34,104 nt of DNA from Candidatus Wallbacteria bacterium (GCA_028687545.1 JAQTZZ010000044.1:1-34104); one strand, 5' to 3'; numbered from the stretch's first letter, positions 22,382-31,873 are shown. Numbers and translations are program-made. Notes: generated from the letters alone by a model not told the origin.

Positions 22382-25300
22382 ATGAAATTCTACGCAGATT
22401 TCCATATCCACTCCCATTACTCTCTCGCTACCAGCAAGCAATTGACTCCGGAGCACCTGGACTACTGGTGCAGGGTGAAAGGCATGAATGTCGTGGCTAC
22501 AGGTGATTTCACCCATCCGGGCTGGATCGCTGAGCTGAAAGACAAACTGGGACCTGCAGAAGACGGGCTTTTCAGACTGAAAAAAGAAATACAGCTTCCT
22601 GAGGCGGCTCAACTTCCTGGTGCAGCCTCGACTGTCAGATTCCTCCTGAGCGCTGAGATCAGCAGCATCTATAAGAAAAACGACCGGGTGCGCAAGGTCC
22701 ACAATCTGCTCTTTGTGCCGGATTTCGCGTCTGCGGAGCGCCTGAATCGCAGGCTTTCAGAAATCGGCAATCTCAAATCCGACGGGCGGCCGATCCTTGG
22801 CCTTGACTCCAAGCGGTTGCTGGAAATCTTCCTGGAAGAGTGTCCGGACGGATTTCTGGCTCCTGCCCATGTCTGGACACCCTGGTTTTCCCTGCTCGGC
22901 GAAAAATCCGGTTTTGACCGGCTCACTGACTGTTACGAAGATCTTTCACAGCATATTTTTGCTGCGGAAACCGGGCTTTCCTCAGACGCCCCAATGAACT
23001 GGCTGGTCAGCACGCTTGATCAGTGCACACTGCTCGCCAATTCGGATGCTCATTCCCCGGACAGGATCGGCAGGAATGCCAATATTCTCCACACTGAACT
23101 CTCATTTTTCTCCATAAAACAGGCAATGCAGTCCGGCGGACAGGTGGAGACAGTGCACCTCTTTCCACAGGAAGGCAAATACCATTTCGACGGGCATCGC
23201 AAATGCGGGATCTGCTGGGACCCTCTCACTACGCTCAAGAACCGCTGTCTCTGCCCGGTCTGCGGGAAAAAAGTGGTGGTAGGAGTAATGCACAGAGTGG
23301 CGGTTCTGGCAGACAGATCCGATATCTCAACCAGACCGAAATGTGCCCCATTCCATTCCATCATCCCGCTGCGCGAGCTGCTCTCTGAAATTATCGGATC
23401 AGGCGAATCCTCAAAAAAGGTCTTGAAAGTCTATTTTGAACTGATCCAGAAAGCAGGAAATGAACTTTTCATGCTGCTCGAACAGCCGCTCGAAGATCTG
23501 GGAAAGCTTTCCCCTGAACTTTCAGAAGCTGTCAGAAGGATGCGGGCCAGGGAGGTTTTCATCAGTGAGGGATATGACGGAGAATATGGTACTGTCAAGG
23601 CTTTCAGACCTGGCGAGGCGAAATCATTCGGCCGGAATTCCGGTTTTTTTCAAGGGCAGGTGAAGCTGTCACCCAGGCCGCTTGTCTGCTTTGATGTAGC
23701 AGAATTTCAACGACTGGGAAATTATTCCGGGGAAGAGCTTCAATCTCCTGTGATTGAAGCTGGAGCCAACCCGCAGCAGGAAGAAGCAATCCGACATTTC
23801 CAGGGACCTGCTCTGATCCTGGCAGGTCCGGGAACCGGAAAGACCAGAACCATTGTCGAGCGCATCAGAACCATCGCGGAGCATGTAAATCCCTCGGAAA
23901 TCCTGGCCGTCACTTTCACTAACCGCTCAGCAGCGGAACTGAAATCAAGGCTTTCAGACCTTGGAACTGCCGGAACCGTCAAAGCAACCACTTTCCATGG
24001 ACTGGGCCTGTCGATCTTATCAGAAAACCTGGAGCAAACTGGCAGGAAACCCGGATTTTCCCTGATCAGTGAATCTGACAGGAATTTCATCTGTTCATTG
24101 TTCACGCAGAAAACGTCCGTTTATTCAAAAGCGGTTTCAGCCAGGAAGCAGCTCCTGAAATATGATGAACCAGAAGGATTCATGGAATTTTTTGTCAGGT
24201 ATGAAGAATATCTGAGCGAGAACAATCTGTTCGACCTGGATGATCTGCTCTGTCTTCCTGTTCAGATCCTCGAAACCAATCAGGAATTACTTGAAAAATA
24301 CAGAACCCGCTTCAGTCAGATTCTGGTGGACGAATATCAGGACGTGAATCCTGTGCAGTATAAGCTGCTGCGTCTGTTAGCTCCCGGCAATGCTAATCTC
24401 TGCGCTGTAGGCGACCCTGACCAGGCAATTTACGGTTTCAGAGGAGCGGATGTGGGTTTTATCAGGCGATTCCAGGAGGACTATCCTCTGGCAAAAACTT
24501 TTAATCTGGTCAGAAGCTACCGCTGTTCTAACACTATCCTGAAAGCAAGTTCAGGCATCGTCCATTCAGCGGGGGGATTTCTGCAGGGGCTGGAAAAGGG
24601 AGTCAGGCTCAATCTCTCCAGCCACCCCACAGATAAAAGCGAAGCTGAATTCATCGCCAGGAACATTGAACGGATGGCAGGAGGATTGAGATTTTTCTCC
24701 CTGGACAGTTCAGTCGCGTCCGGGGAATCGGTGAGCGGAATTGAAAGCCTGGCTGATTTCGCTGTGCTCGTGCGTACCAGAACTCAGATGAAAGCTCTGG
24801 AAAAAGCTTTTCATGATCATTCGATTCCATATCAGTCAGTAGATGATGAAGATTTTTTCGGCACAGATCCTGTAGCTGCAACCCTGGATCTGCTGCGCCT
24901 GTCCCTGGACCCGGGAAACGGATTTCTGCGGGAGAAACTGAAAGGAAGAGCCGATCTGCCTGAGACTGGATTAAAACTCTCAGACAATCAGACAGTGAAA
25001 AACGCTTTGCTTCTATGTACGAAGTATCAAAAAGACGTGAATGCTTCGGAGATCGGAAAACTGCTGGATTATGCAGAGCGTTTCGGCTCCGATTTTGACG
25101 GATTCCTGAAACAGGCTTTTCTCTGTGGCGGCACCGATCTTTTTGAGGAAAAAGTGGAGCGGGTGAGCCTGCTGACAATCCATGCCGCCAAGGGACTGGA
25201 ATTTACGGCAGTCTTCATCGCCGGCTGCGAGGATGGATTACTGCCGTATCATCTATACGAGACCATGAAGTCAGACCTCGATGAAGAGACCAGGCTTTTC

Positions 25301-25477
25301 TATGTAGCCATGACGCGCGCGAAAAAGTACCTGTTCCTCTCGAGCGCTGAACACAGATTCCTGCACGGCCGGGAATTCAGGCTGCCCAGAAGCCGTTTCC
25401 TGTCCAGCATTGAGCAGGAGCTGCTGGAAGTGGAAAAACCCAGGGAGCGGCCAGCTGAACAGCTGGGGATGTTCTGA
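22382..25477 (+). CDS. PHP domain-zinc ribbon-UvrD/Rep helicase fusion
   Basis: A 1031-residue multidomain protein. The N-terminal PHP phosphoesterase domain (about 1-255) has the metal-binding start ADFHIHSHYSL and later ANSDAHSPDRIGRNAN. A four-cysteine zinc ribbon follows (about 274-302, CGIC and CPVCGK). An SF1A UvrD-type helicase occupies about 455-1031: Q motif NPQQEEAIRHF, Walker A LAGPGTGKTRTI at about 479, motif II VDEYQDVNPVQ at about 648, GDPDQAIYGFRGAD, and motif VI FYVAMTRAKKYLFL near 971. It is likely a 3'-5' DNA repair or replication helicase with an attached hydrolase or nuclease. PHP-UvrD fusions are known, but their role is unclear. No ribosome site is visible; TAAAAT lies 9 bases before the ATG. 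Confidence 0.92.
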   Translation: MKFYADFHIHSHYSLATSKQLTPEHLDYWCRVKGMNVVATGDFTHPGWIAELKDKLGPAEDGLFRLKKEIQLPEAAQLPGAASTVRFLLSAEISSIYKKNDRVRKVHNLLFVPDFASAERLNRRLSEIGNLKSDGRPILGLDSKRLLEIFLEECPDGFLAPAHVWTPWFSLLGEKSGFDRLTDCYEDLSQHIFAAETGLSSDAPMNWLVSTLDQCTLLANSDAHSPDRIGRNANILHTELSFFSIKQAMQSGGQVETVHLFPQEGKYHFDGHRKCGICWDPLTTLKNRCLCPVCGKKVVVGVMHRVAVLADRSDISTRPKCAPFHSIIPLRELLSEIIGSGESSKKVLKVYFELIQKAGNELFMLLEQPLEDLGKLSPELSEAVRRMRAREVFISEGYDGEYGTVKAFRPGEAKSFGRNSGFFQGQVKLSPRPLVCFDVAEFQRLGNYSGEELQSPVIEAGANPQQEEAIRHFQGPALILAGPGTGKTRTIVERIRTIAEHVNPSEILAVTFTNRSAAELKSRLSDLGTAGTVKATTFHGLGLSILSENLEQTGRKPGFSLISESDRNFICSLFTQKTSVYSKAVSARKQLLKYDEPEGFMEFFVRYEEYLSENNLFDLDDLLCLPVQILETNQELLEKYRTRFSQILVDEYQDVNPVQYKLLRLLAPGNANLCAVGDPDQAIYGFRGADVGFIRRFQEDYPLAKTFNLVRSYRCSNTILKASSGIVHSAGGFLQGLEKGVRLNLSSHPTDKSEAEFIARNIERMAGGLRFFSLDSSVASGESVSGIESLADFAVLVRTRTQMKALEKAFHDHSIPYQSVDDEDFFGTDPVAATLDLLRLSLDPGNGFLREKLKGRADLPETGLKLSDNQTVKNALLLCTKYQKDVNASEIGKLLDYAERFGSDFDGFLKQAFLCGGTDLFEEKVERVSLLTIHAAKGLEFTAVFIAGCEDGLLPYHLYETMKSDLDEETRLFYVAMTRAKKYLFLSSAEHRFLHGREFRLPRSRFLSSIEQELLEVEKPRERPAEQLGMF

Positions 25478-25488
25478 CATTCCGTGCA

Positions 25489-25510
25489 GGGGCGCAGCAT
25501 GCTGCGCCCT
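25489..25510 (+). terminator. GC-rich palindrome between convergent helicase and citF genes
   Basis: GGGCGCAGC (25490-25498), AT, GCTGCGCCC (25501-25509) forms a perfect stem in the 40-base space between two convergent stop codons. It has only a short TT after the right arm and CC (not a T-run) on the other side, so it is a weak candidate for a bidirectional terminator. It also looks like the dispersed GGGCGCAGC palindromes found in many genomes. Confidence 0.5.
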
Positions 25511-25517
25511 TACAAAT

Positions 25518-27065
25518 CTAAGATTTCACTTTGCGGATCACGTCAATGATCGATCCGTCGCGATATTCCACCAGCCCCACGATCTTGTCGTCCCATTCGA
25601 TCGGGGCAGGTTTTCCGCAGAGTTTTTCCACATTTTTGGCCAGATCGTGAATCTCCAGGATCGGCAGCCTGCTCCGCTTGAGAGTTTCGATGAGCTCGGT
25701 CCTGGCAGGGTTCACGCAGATGCCGCGTTCAGTGACCAGCAGGTCCACAGAGCAGCCTGGTGTGACGATTGTAGCAATTTTATCGCGCACGATCGGAGTC
25801 CTGGCCCGCATGGAAGGTGCGACTACCACGGTGAGCTTGGCGCCTGCAGCTGTATCGCAGTGACCGCCTGACGCTCCCATCACTAAGCCGTCTGAGCCTG
25901 TCAGTACATTCACGTTGAAATCAGTGTCAACTTCCAGCGCTGCCAGGATCACCACATCCAGCATGTTCACGAAACAGCCGGCATTGAAGGGGTTTGCATA
26001 CTGGGAGGATGAGATTTCCACATGCTGCTGGTTCTTATAGATCGAATGCGTAACCATGTCATCAAAGCTCTGCACATCATAGGCCACGTTGAACAGGCCC
26101 TCTTCAAGGATTTCCACCATCGTGGAAGTGATGCCACCGAGCAGGAAGCTGCCCTTGATTTTCCGCTCCCTCTGCAGTTCGCGGATGAATTTGGCGACTG
26201 CGAGCGAAGCTCCGCCTGCCCCGGTCTGGAGAGAGAAGCCTGGTTTGATGTATCCGCATTTATCGATAGCCTGAGTGGCGAGCTGGGCGATCCTGAGATC
26301 GAGCGGGTTTCTGGTCAGGCGGGTGCTGCCTGTGCCGATCTTCTTGGGGTCTCCAATCCTGTCCACTGGCACTACATAATCCACATTATGCTGTTTGATG
26401 GATGCAGGATGGCAGGGAAATTCCACCAGGTTATCGGTGAGTACAACCACTTCGGCTGCATACTCTGAATCCACCATCGGATAACCAAGAGCGCCGCAAG
26501 CTGACTTGCCGAAGCTGCCGGTGGCGTTTCCTTCGCAGTCCGCAGCCGCAGCTGCAATGAAAGCTAGATCCACCTTCAGTTTTCCGGTTTCAATGGCTCT
26601 GGCCCGCCCGCCATGGGAATGGAAGATGACAGGGATGCCGAGTTTTCCTGCTGAGATGGTCTTGCCGAGCTTCTCGCGCAGGCCGGATGTCCAGATCCGG
26701 CTGATCACGCCGTTTTCCACGAAAGGGATCAGCGGGTCATGTGCAGTGGTAAGGGAGGAAGATGCTATCGTCAGATTCTTGAATCCCATTTCAGCAATCA
26801 GGGAGATTACCTTGAAAACTGTCTCGTCTCCACCCCGGAAATGATGGTGGAATGAAATGCACATGCCGTCGCGGAGGCTGAGCTTTTCCAGACAGTTCTT
26901 CAAGTCAGGCAGCAGTTTATGCCCGGTTTTTGATTTACGGATAGGTTGAGGAGTCTTGTATTTTTCGGTTTGGCTATTGATCAGCGTGAATTCACCCTGG
27001 AACGGGATTAGGCTGCCGACACCCTCTATTTTTTCCGGAATTTCGATCCCAAGCTTGTTTTTCAT
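25518..27065 (-). CDS. citF: Citrate lyase alpha subunit
   Basis: A 515-residue CitF, the citrate:acetyl-ACP transferase subunit that exchanges acetate on the CitD carrier for citrate. It contains MCISFHHHFRGGDETVFKVI at about residue 68, GIPVIFHSHGGRARAIETGK, the glycine-rich LQTGAGGASLAVAKFIRELQ, LTGSDGLVMGASGGHCDTAA and the C-terminal PGCSVDLLVTERGICVNPAR. The length is normal. Its ATG overlaps the citE stop (ATGA), as in known cit operons. Confidence 0.96.
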   Translation of the reverse strand: MKNKLGIEIPEKIEGVGSLIPFQGEFTLINSQTEKYKTPQPIRKSKTGHKLLPDLKNCLEKLSLRDGMCISFHHHFRGGDETVFKVISLIAEMGFKNLTIASSSLTTAHDPLIPFVENGVISRIWTSGLREKLGKTISAGKLGIPVIFHSHGGRARAIETGKLKVDLAFIAAAAADCEGNATGSFGKSACGALGYPMVDSEYAAEVVVLTDNLVEFPCHPASIKQHNVDYVVPVDRIGDPKKIGTGSTRLTRNPLDLRIAQLATQAIDKCGYIKPGFSLQTGAGGASLAVAKFIRELQRERKIKGSFLLGGITSTMVEILEEGLFNVAYDVQSFDDMVTHSIYKNQQHVEISSSQYANPFNAGCFVNMLDVVILAALEVDTDFNVNVLTGSDGLVMGASGGHCDTAAGAKLTVVVAPSMRARTPIVRDKIATIVTPGCSVDLLVTERGICVNPARTELIETLKRSRLPILEIHDLAKNVEKLCGKPAPIEWDDKIVGLVEYRDGSIIDVIRKVKS

Positions 27066-27940
27066 GCTGCACCTTCCATTTCCGCCAGTTCCAGGATCCG
27101 TCTGGCCCTCGCCACAACAGGAGCGTCGATCATCCGGCCGTCGATGGCGAAAACTCCCACGCCCTCAGCCTGTGCTTTTTTGAAGGCAGTAACTATCTTC
27201 ATGGCTTTGTCGATCTCCGAAACAGTTGGCAAGAATACTCTGTGGACCGGCTCAATCTGCCTGGGATTGATCACAGCTTTGCCGTCAAAGCCGAGTTCCT
27301 TGATCATTCTGGTTTCGCGGATCAGACCTTCGTCGTCATCCACATCCGCCCAGATCGTGTCAATCGCGGAGATCCTGGCAGCTTTGGCAGCCATCACGAT
27401 TCTTCTCCTTGCATAGGACAGTTCTTCGCCTCCGAGTGTCTTTTGAATTCCCATGTCTGCAGTCAGATCCTGGCCTCCGATGGTGATGGCTGTGATCCGC
27501 GGGGAAGCCTTGGCGATCGCATAGGCGTTTTCTACTCCCAAAGCTGTTTCCAGCATGGCATGGATCATGATTGTGCCCACTCGCAGCCCTGATTCGTCCT
27601 CCATCTGGGAGATGAGCTTGTCCGCCCGTTGAATGTCCTCTATGGTTTCCACCTTAGGAATTCGGATGGCATCTGGCTTTGCCGGCACGATCATGGAAAG
27701 GTCAGGGATCACGAAATCTGTGTTCATGCCATTGATGCGTACGGTTTTTTCCACATCCCCGAAATCGACGTAGGACAACAGGTTACGGACTAAAAGCCTG
27801 GCGTCATCCTTGCGGTTGACAGCCACTGCATCTTCCAGGTCCAGCATGATGGCGTCTGCGCCGTAACAGCCGCCGTTCTGGATCATTCCGGGATTATTAC
27901 CCGGTATGTAGAGCATAGTCCGTCTGAGTTTTTTAATCAC
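27062..27940 (-). CDS. citE: Citrate lyase beta subunit (citryl-ACP lyase)
   Basis: A 292-residue HpcH/HpaI-family CitE that cleaves citryl-ACP to acetyl-ACP and oxaloacetate with Mg. It has RRTMLYIPGNNPGMIQNGGC, GADAIMLDLEDAVAVNRKDD, a VRINGMNTDF segment, TIMIHAMLETALGVENAYAI (the metal-binding Glu) and ITIGGQDLTADMGI. It starts with GTG, whose bases overlap the citD stop (GTGA). All three catalytic cit genes overlap by 4 bases, so subunit synthesis is probably coupled. Confidence 0.96.
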   Translation of the reverse strand: MIKKLRRTMLYIPGNNPGMIQNGGCYGADAIMLDLEDAVAVNRKDDARLLVRNLLSYVDFGDVEKTVRINGMNTDFVIPDLSMIVPAKPDAIRIPKVETIEDIQRADKLISQMEDESGLRVGTIMIHAMLETALGVENAYAIAKASPRITAITIGGQDLTADMGIQKTLGGEELSYARRRIVMAAKAARISAIDTIWADVDDDEGLIRETRMIKELGFDGKAVINPRQIEPVHRVFLPTVSEIDKAMKIVTAFKKAQAEGVGVFAIDGRMIDAPVVARARRILELAEMEGAA

Positions 27941-28221
27941 TTTTCAACCTCCGGACGTGATGCCCGCCGCAGGGCAGCCTCTACCCTGGCCTTGATTGTA
28001 GGAGGCAAAGCACCTCTATCATTGGCTGTGAGTTCGACATCTGAAACACGGTTCTGATCAAGGACCTTCTGAATGTCCTCCCTGATCGACTGCCCGTATT
28101 CATTAAGTACAACCGACTGCAGCTCGATTTTCCGACCCGCTCCTTTGTCAGCCGGCTTCACAGTCACCAAGATGTCACTGGATTCCAGAGAACCGGACTG
28201 GGCTGTAGATTTGATTTCCAT
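27937..28221 (-). CDS. citD: Citrate lyase acyl carrier protein (gamma subunit)
   Basis: A 94-residue CitD. It carries the phosphoribosyl-dephospho-CoA group, attached through a phosphodiester to a serine near the N-terminus. AQSGSLESSDILVTVKPAD matches the family's GTLESSD site, so Ser14 is the predicted attachment residue. VELTANDRGALPPTIKARVE lies near the C-terminus. It is first of citDEF, behind AGAGGT on the minus strand. Confidence 0.95.
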   Translation of the reverse strand: MEIKSTAQSGSLESSDILVTVKPADKGAGRKIELQSVVLNEYGQSIREDIQKVLDQNRVSDVELTANDRGALPPTIKARVEAALRRASRPEVEK

Positions 28222-28239
28222 GCTTACCTCTAAGATTCG

Positions 28240-28266
28240 ATTTTACAGCTACTACTAAATTGTCAC
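28240..28266 (-). promoter_or_regulatory. Possible promoter of citDEF
   Basis: On the minus strand GTGACA (28266-28261) and TAAAAT (28245-28240) are 15 bases apart, about 20 bases before the citD start. The spacing is short, so this is tentative. A promoter here is expected because a repeat element separates citD from icd. Confidence 0.35.
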
Positions 28267-28291
28267 AAAAATCAATAAAATCCACTTTGCA

Positions 28292-28353
28292 GGTACGAGG
28301 TTCGTGGTGCGAGGTTCGAGAAGCTCCGTACCTCGGACCCCGAATCCCGAACC
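28292..28353. repeat. Long imperfect palindromic repeat between icd and citD
   Basis: A 27-base left arm (28292-28318, beginning GGTACGAGGTTCG) pairs with a 27-base right arm (28327-28353, ending CCCGAACC) at about 21 of 27 positions around an 8-base centre. The left arm itself contains two direct copies of CGAGGTTCG (28296-28304 and 28310-28318). This is the style of dispersed non-coding palindromes that occur in many copies in some genomes and give spurious ORFs. It may also act as a stem-loop at the end of the acn-icd mRNA. Copy number cannot be judged from this window. Confidence 0.7.
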
Positions 28354-28366
28354 AAAAATTATTAAA

Positions 28367-29686
28367 TCAATACATATTTTTAACAATCTCTTTCGCAAAT
28401 TCCGAGCACTTGATTTCCTTTGCTCCGTCCATCTGCCTTGCGAAGTCATAGGTCACGGTCTTGTTCTGAATGGTTTTTTCCAGTCCTTTGACGATCAGAT
28501 CCGCGGCTTCCAGCCAGCCCAGATGTTCGAACATCATCACACCTGAGAGGATCACTGAACCTGGATTGACTTTGTCCTGCCCAGCATATTTCGGGGCAGT
28601 GCCGTGAGTGGCTTCGAACAGCGCATGGCCTGTCTCGTAATTGATATTTGCTCCAGGAGCAATGCCGATGCCGCCCACCTGGGCTGCCAGAGCGTCGGAA
28701 ACATAATCTCCGTTAAGATTCGTGGTGGCTATCACATCGTATTCCTTTGGCCTGGTCAGGATCTGCTGCAGGAAATTGTCGCAGATGCAGTCCTTGATAA
28801 TGATTTTTCCTGATTCCTGGGCTTTCTTCATTTCCTTGTTCGCTGTCTCTTCGCCCTGCGCTGCCTTGATTTTTTCCCACTGCGGCCAGGTGAAGGTCTT
28901 GTCCCCGAATTCGCGCTCAGCCAGGGCGTATCCCCATTTCAGGAATCCACCTTCAGTGAATTTCTGGATATTGCCTTTGTGCACTATAGTCACGCTCTTT
29001 CTCTTAAGCCTCAGGGCATAATTGATGGCTGCGCGGATCAGGCGTTCCGAGCCCTCCAATGAAACCGGCTTGATCCCGATCGAAGAGGTGTTCGGAAAGC
29101 GGATCTTCTTCACTCCCATTTCCTTAATCAGAAAATCGATCACTTTCTTCACTTCAGGCGTGCCGTTGTTCCATTCGATGCCTGCATAGATGTCTTCGGT
29201 ATTCTCGCGGAATACCACCATGTCCACGTCTTCAGGTCTTTTCACAGGAGAAGGGACACCTTTGAAATAGCGGACAGGTCTAAGGCAGGTGTACAAGTCA
29301 AGCTTCTGCCTGAGCGTGACGTTGATGCTCCTCATCCCTTCGCCTACCGGGGTGGTGAGAGGACCTTTGATGGCTACGAAATATTCTGTCACTGCTTTGA
29401 ATGTGTCTTCAGGTGCCCAGTCCTTGAACAGGTTGAAGGCTTTCTCGCCGGCATAGATTTCATGCCAGGCGATCTTTTTCTTGCCTTTGTAAGCTTTTTC
29501 CACAGCCTTGTCAAAAACCAGCACAGAGGCATTCCAGATGTCAGCGCCTGTTCCATCACCTTCGATGAAGGGGATGATCGGATTGTCGGGTACGATCAGC
29601 TTGCCTTTCTTGTTCTGGATCTTTTCCCCCTGCAGAGGGGCTTTTCCGGTATCCTTTTCCATCTCATTACTGGTTTTCTTCGCCAT
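28367..29686 (-). CDS. icd: Isocitrate dehydrogenase (NADP type)
   Basis: A 439-residue enzyme of the E. coli Icd type, oxidising isocitrate to 2-oxoglutarate and CO2. It has [20 protein letters not shown] at about residue 36, [20 protein letters not shown] (substrate Ser/Arg region), [34 protein letters not shown] and [17 protein letters not shown]. The cofactor loop reads [20 protein letters not shown]; the conserved Lys and downstream Tyr positions favour NADP, but this is not certain. The N-terminus is about 20 residues longer than E. coli Icd and highly charged. GGAGGACAGGAG precedes the ATG, 17 bases after acn. Confidence 0.93.
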   Translation of the reverse strand: MAKKTSNEMEKDTGKAPLQGEKIQNKKGKLIVPDNPIIPFIEGDGTGADIWNASVLVFDKAVEKAYKGKKKIAWHEIYAGEKAFNLFKDWAPEDTFKAVTEYFVAIKGPLTTPVGEGMRSINVTLRQKLDLYTCLRPVRYFKGVPSPVKRPEDVDMVVFRENTEDIYAGIEWNNGTPEVKKVIDFLIKEMGVKKIRFPNTSSIGIKPVSLEGSERLIRAAINYALRLKRKSVTIVHKGNIQKFTEGGFLKWGYALAEREFGDKTFTWPQWEKIKAAQGEETANKEMKKAQESGKIIIKDCICDNFLQQILTRPKEYDVIATTNLNGDYVSDALAAQVGGIGIAPGANINYETGHALFEATHGTAPKYAGQDKVNPGSVILSGVMMFEHLGWLEAADLIVKGLEKTIQNKTVTYDFARQMDGAKEIKCSEFAKEIVKNMY

Positions 29687-29703
29687 TTTCTCCTGTCCTC
29701 CTG

Positions 29704-31623
29704 TTATTTTTTCTGATTGATTGAAGTAAAAGCAAGGGATCCGCCGGCTTTGACTATCTCAACATCCCGGCTGCTCAACGGATGTGTCACTTTGTAGACC
29801 TGGTTTTTCGTCTTGTTCGTGACCTGCAGATCTTTTTTTGAAATATCGCTGAAATCAAACTGCAGCAGATCACCCTGGGTAATCTTGTCATAGTCTTCCG
29901 GGTTCTGGAAAGTCAGAGGCATGATCCCGAAATTCACCAGATTGGCAAGGTGAATCCTGGCGAAGCTCTTTACCAGCACGGCTTTGATGCCAAGATACAT
30001 TGGGGCGAGTGCCGCATGTTCCCTGGAACTGCCCTGACCGTAGTTTGCTCCGCCTACGATCACACTCTGCTTTGCCTCTTTAGCACGCTTCGCAAAAGTG
30101 GGATCAATCGGTTCAAAGACATGCTCCGCGATCTTCGGCACATTGGAGCGCAAAGGAAGGATCTTTGCACCTGCCGGCATGATGTGATCTGTGGTGATGT
30201 CATTGCCCACCTTGAGGATCACAGGCACTTCCACCTTGTCCTCAAGCCTGGTGTTCTTGGGGAGCGGCTGGATGTTCGGACCGCGAACAACAGTCACTTT
30301 GCTGCCGTCCTTGGCAGGAGGAATAATCAGCGAATCGTCGATCACGAATTTTGGTTTTGCTTCGATTTTTGGAGCTTCGATACCCAGTTCCCTGGGATCA
30401 GTGATCTGGCCTGTGAGAGCTGCTGCGACAGCCGTTTCCGGTGAACACAGGTAGATTTCCGCGTCCTTGGTGCCTGAACGGCCTTCGAAGTTACGGTTGA
30501 AAGTGCGCAGCGAAATTCCCTTGGAGGGCGGAGAAAATCCCATGCCTATGCAGGGTCCGCAGGAGCATTCCAGCAGTCTGACGCCTGAGTCAAGTATCTT
30601 CTCCATTTCGCCTGCTGAAATCAGTTTTTTCAGCACCTGGCGCGAACCTGGCAGGAGTCCCATTGATACTTCCGGATGTACATGCCGGTTTTTAAGCATA
30701 CCTGCCACTGTTTTGATGTCTTTATAACTGGAGTTTGTGCAGGATCCGACTACCACTTGCTGCACCTTTTTGCCTGCAATGGACTTCACTGTCACCACCT
30801 GGTCAGGCATGTGGGGCTTGGCAATCAACGGTTCGAGCTTGCTGAGGTCAATCTCCACCCTGCCGTCGTATCCGGCTTTCTGATCAGGTTTCATTTCCAG
30901 CCACTGGATTTCGCGCTGCTGAAGCTTGAAAAATTCTTTTGTCTTTATGTCTGAGGGGAAAATCGAGAAAGTCGCGCCCAGTTCTGCACCCATGTTTGTG
31001 ATTGTGGCGCGTTCAGGGATGGAAAGTGTCTTCACGCCTGGTCCGGTGAATTCGAAGGCAATCCCCACTCCGCCCTTGACGGTTTTCAGGCGCAGGAGTT
31101 CCAGGATCACATCCTTGGCACTCACGAAAGGCTGCAGCTCACCAGTCAGGTAGACTTCAAAAACTCTGGGCATGGAAAGATAGAACGGTTCTCCTGCCAT
31201 GGCCAGCGCAATATCCAGGCCTCCGGCCCCGATCGCGATCATGCCCAGCCCTCCGCAGGTAGGCGTGTGGGAATCAGATCCCAGCAGGGTTTTTCCGGGC
31301 ACGCCGAAGCGTTCCAGATGCACCTGATGGCAGATCCCGTTGCCTGGCTTGCTGAAAAAAATCCCGTGTTTGGCGGCGATTGACTGCAGGAATGCATGGT
31401 CGTCCGCATTCTCATAGCCGCTCTGCAGCATGTTGTGGTCCACGTAAGACACTGACAGTTCCGTCTTTACTCTAGGCACTTCCAAGGCCTCGAACTGCAG
31501 GTAAGCCATGGTGCCTGTAGCATCCTGCGTGAGCGTCTGGTCGATCCTGATGGCAATGCTCGCGCCTGCCTTCATTTCGCCTGATACCAGATGGCTTTTG
31601 ATGATTTTCTCAGTCAGATTCAT
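29704..31623 (-). CDS. acn: Aconitate hydratase
   Basis: A 639-residue aconitase of the shorter bacterial/mitochondrial-like class, which interconverts citrate and isocitrate. The three [4Fe-4S] cysteines are present in [12 protein letters not shown] and [39 protein letters not shown] is near residue 110, and the swivel domain has [20 protein letters not shown]. The start at 31623, right behind a G-rich ribosome site, gives [21 protein letters not shown] longer in-frame start at 31710 would put the promoter inside the gene and is rejected. It is cotranscribed with icd. Confidence 0.95.
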   Translation of the reverse strand: MNLTEKIIKSHLVSGEMKAGASIAIRIDQTLTQDATGTMAYLQFEALEVPRVKTELSVSYVDHNMLQSGYENADDHAFLQSIAAKHGIFFSKPGNGICHQVHLERFGVPGKTLLGSDSHTPTCGGLGMIAIGAGGLDIALAMAGEPFYLSMPRVFEVYLTGELQPFVSAKDVILELLRLKTVKGGVGIAFEFTGPGVKTLSIPERATITNMGAELGATFSIFPSDIKTKEFFKLQQREIQWLEMKPDQKAGYDGRVEIDLSKLEPLIAKPHMPDQVVTVKSIAGKKVQQVVVGSCTNSSYKDIKTVAGMLKNRHVHPEVSMGLLPGSRQVLKKLISAGEMEKILDSGVRLLECSCGPCIGMGFSPPSKGISLRTFNRNFEGRSGTKDAEIYLCSPETAVAAALTGQITDPRELGIEAPKIEAKPKFVIDDSLIIPPAKDGSKVTVVRGPNIQPLPKNTRLEDKVEVPVILKVGNDITTDHIMPAGAKILPLRSNVPKIAEHVFEPIDPTFAKRAKEAKQSVIVGGANYGQGSSREHAALAPMYLGIKAVLVKSFARIHLANLVNFGIMPLTFQNPEDYDKITQGDLLQFDFSDISKKDLQVTNKTKNQVYKVTHPLSSRDVEIVKAGGSLAFTSINQKK

Positions 31624-31660
31624 TGCCCCCCCAAAAATCCTTGAGATTCTTCTCCAAAGT

Positions 31661-31689
31661 ATTATATACAGAAACAAGAAATGTTTTAA
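31661..31689 (-). promoter_or_regulatory. Promoter of acn-icd
   Basis: On the minus strand TTAAAA (31689-31684) and a perfect TATAAT (31666-31661) are 17 bases apart. Transcription would start about 30 bases before the acn ATG, leaving room for its G-rich ribosome site. Confidence 0.6.
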
Positions 31690-31838
31690 TTTCTGAATGT
31701 ACCTCCTCACCGTCCGCTGACCGATGAAGGACTGGCATAGCTTTACCCGGAAAATTTGATTTAATTGTATTATAATCAGGATTCTATTTCATTATTACGA
31801 TGTTTTGCATAAGAGTAAGGGTTTATATATTCACAATC

Positions 31839-31867
31839 TTGACAATTCTAAAGTTGAAATTTAGTAT
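31839..31867 (+). promoter_or_regulatory. Consensus promoter giving a leaderless AAA+ ATPase transcript
   Basis: A perfect TTGACA (31839-31844), 17 bases, then TAGTAT (31862-31867). Six bases later is the ATG at 31874, so the start of transcription should coincide with the start codon. No ribosome site is present. Confidence 0.75.
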
Positions 31868-31873
31868 TGTAAG

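Noticed and set aside
28255-28451. Short ORFs on both strands over the icd-citD spacer
   Set aside because: They are translations of the palindromic repeat and the end of icd; no ribosome sites.
31624-31710. Longer aconitase N-terminus
   Set aside because: The added residues do not resemble aconitase and would include the predicted TATAAT promoter; the shorter start has a G-rich ribosome site.
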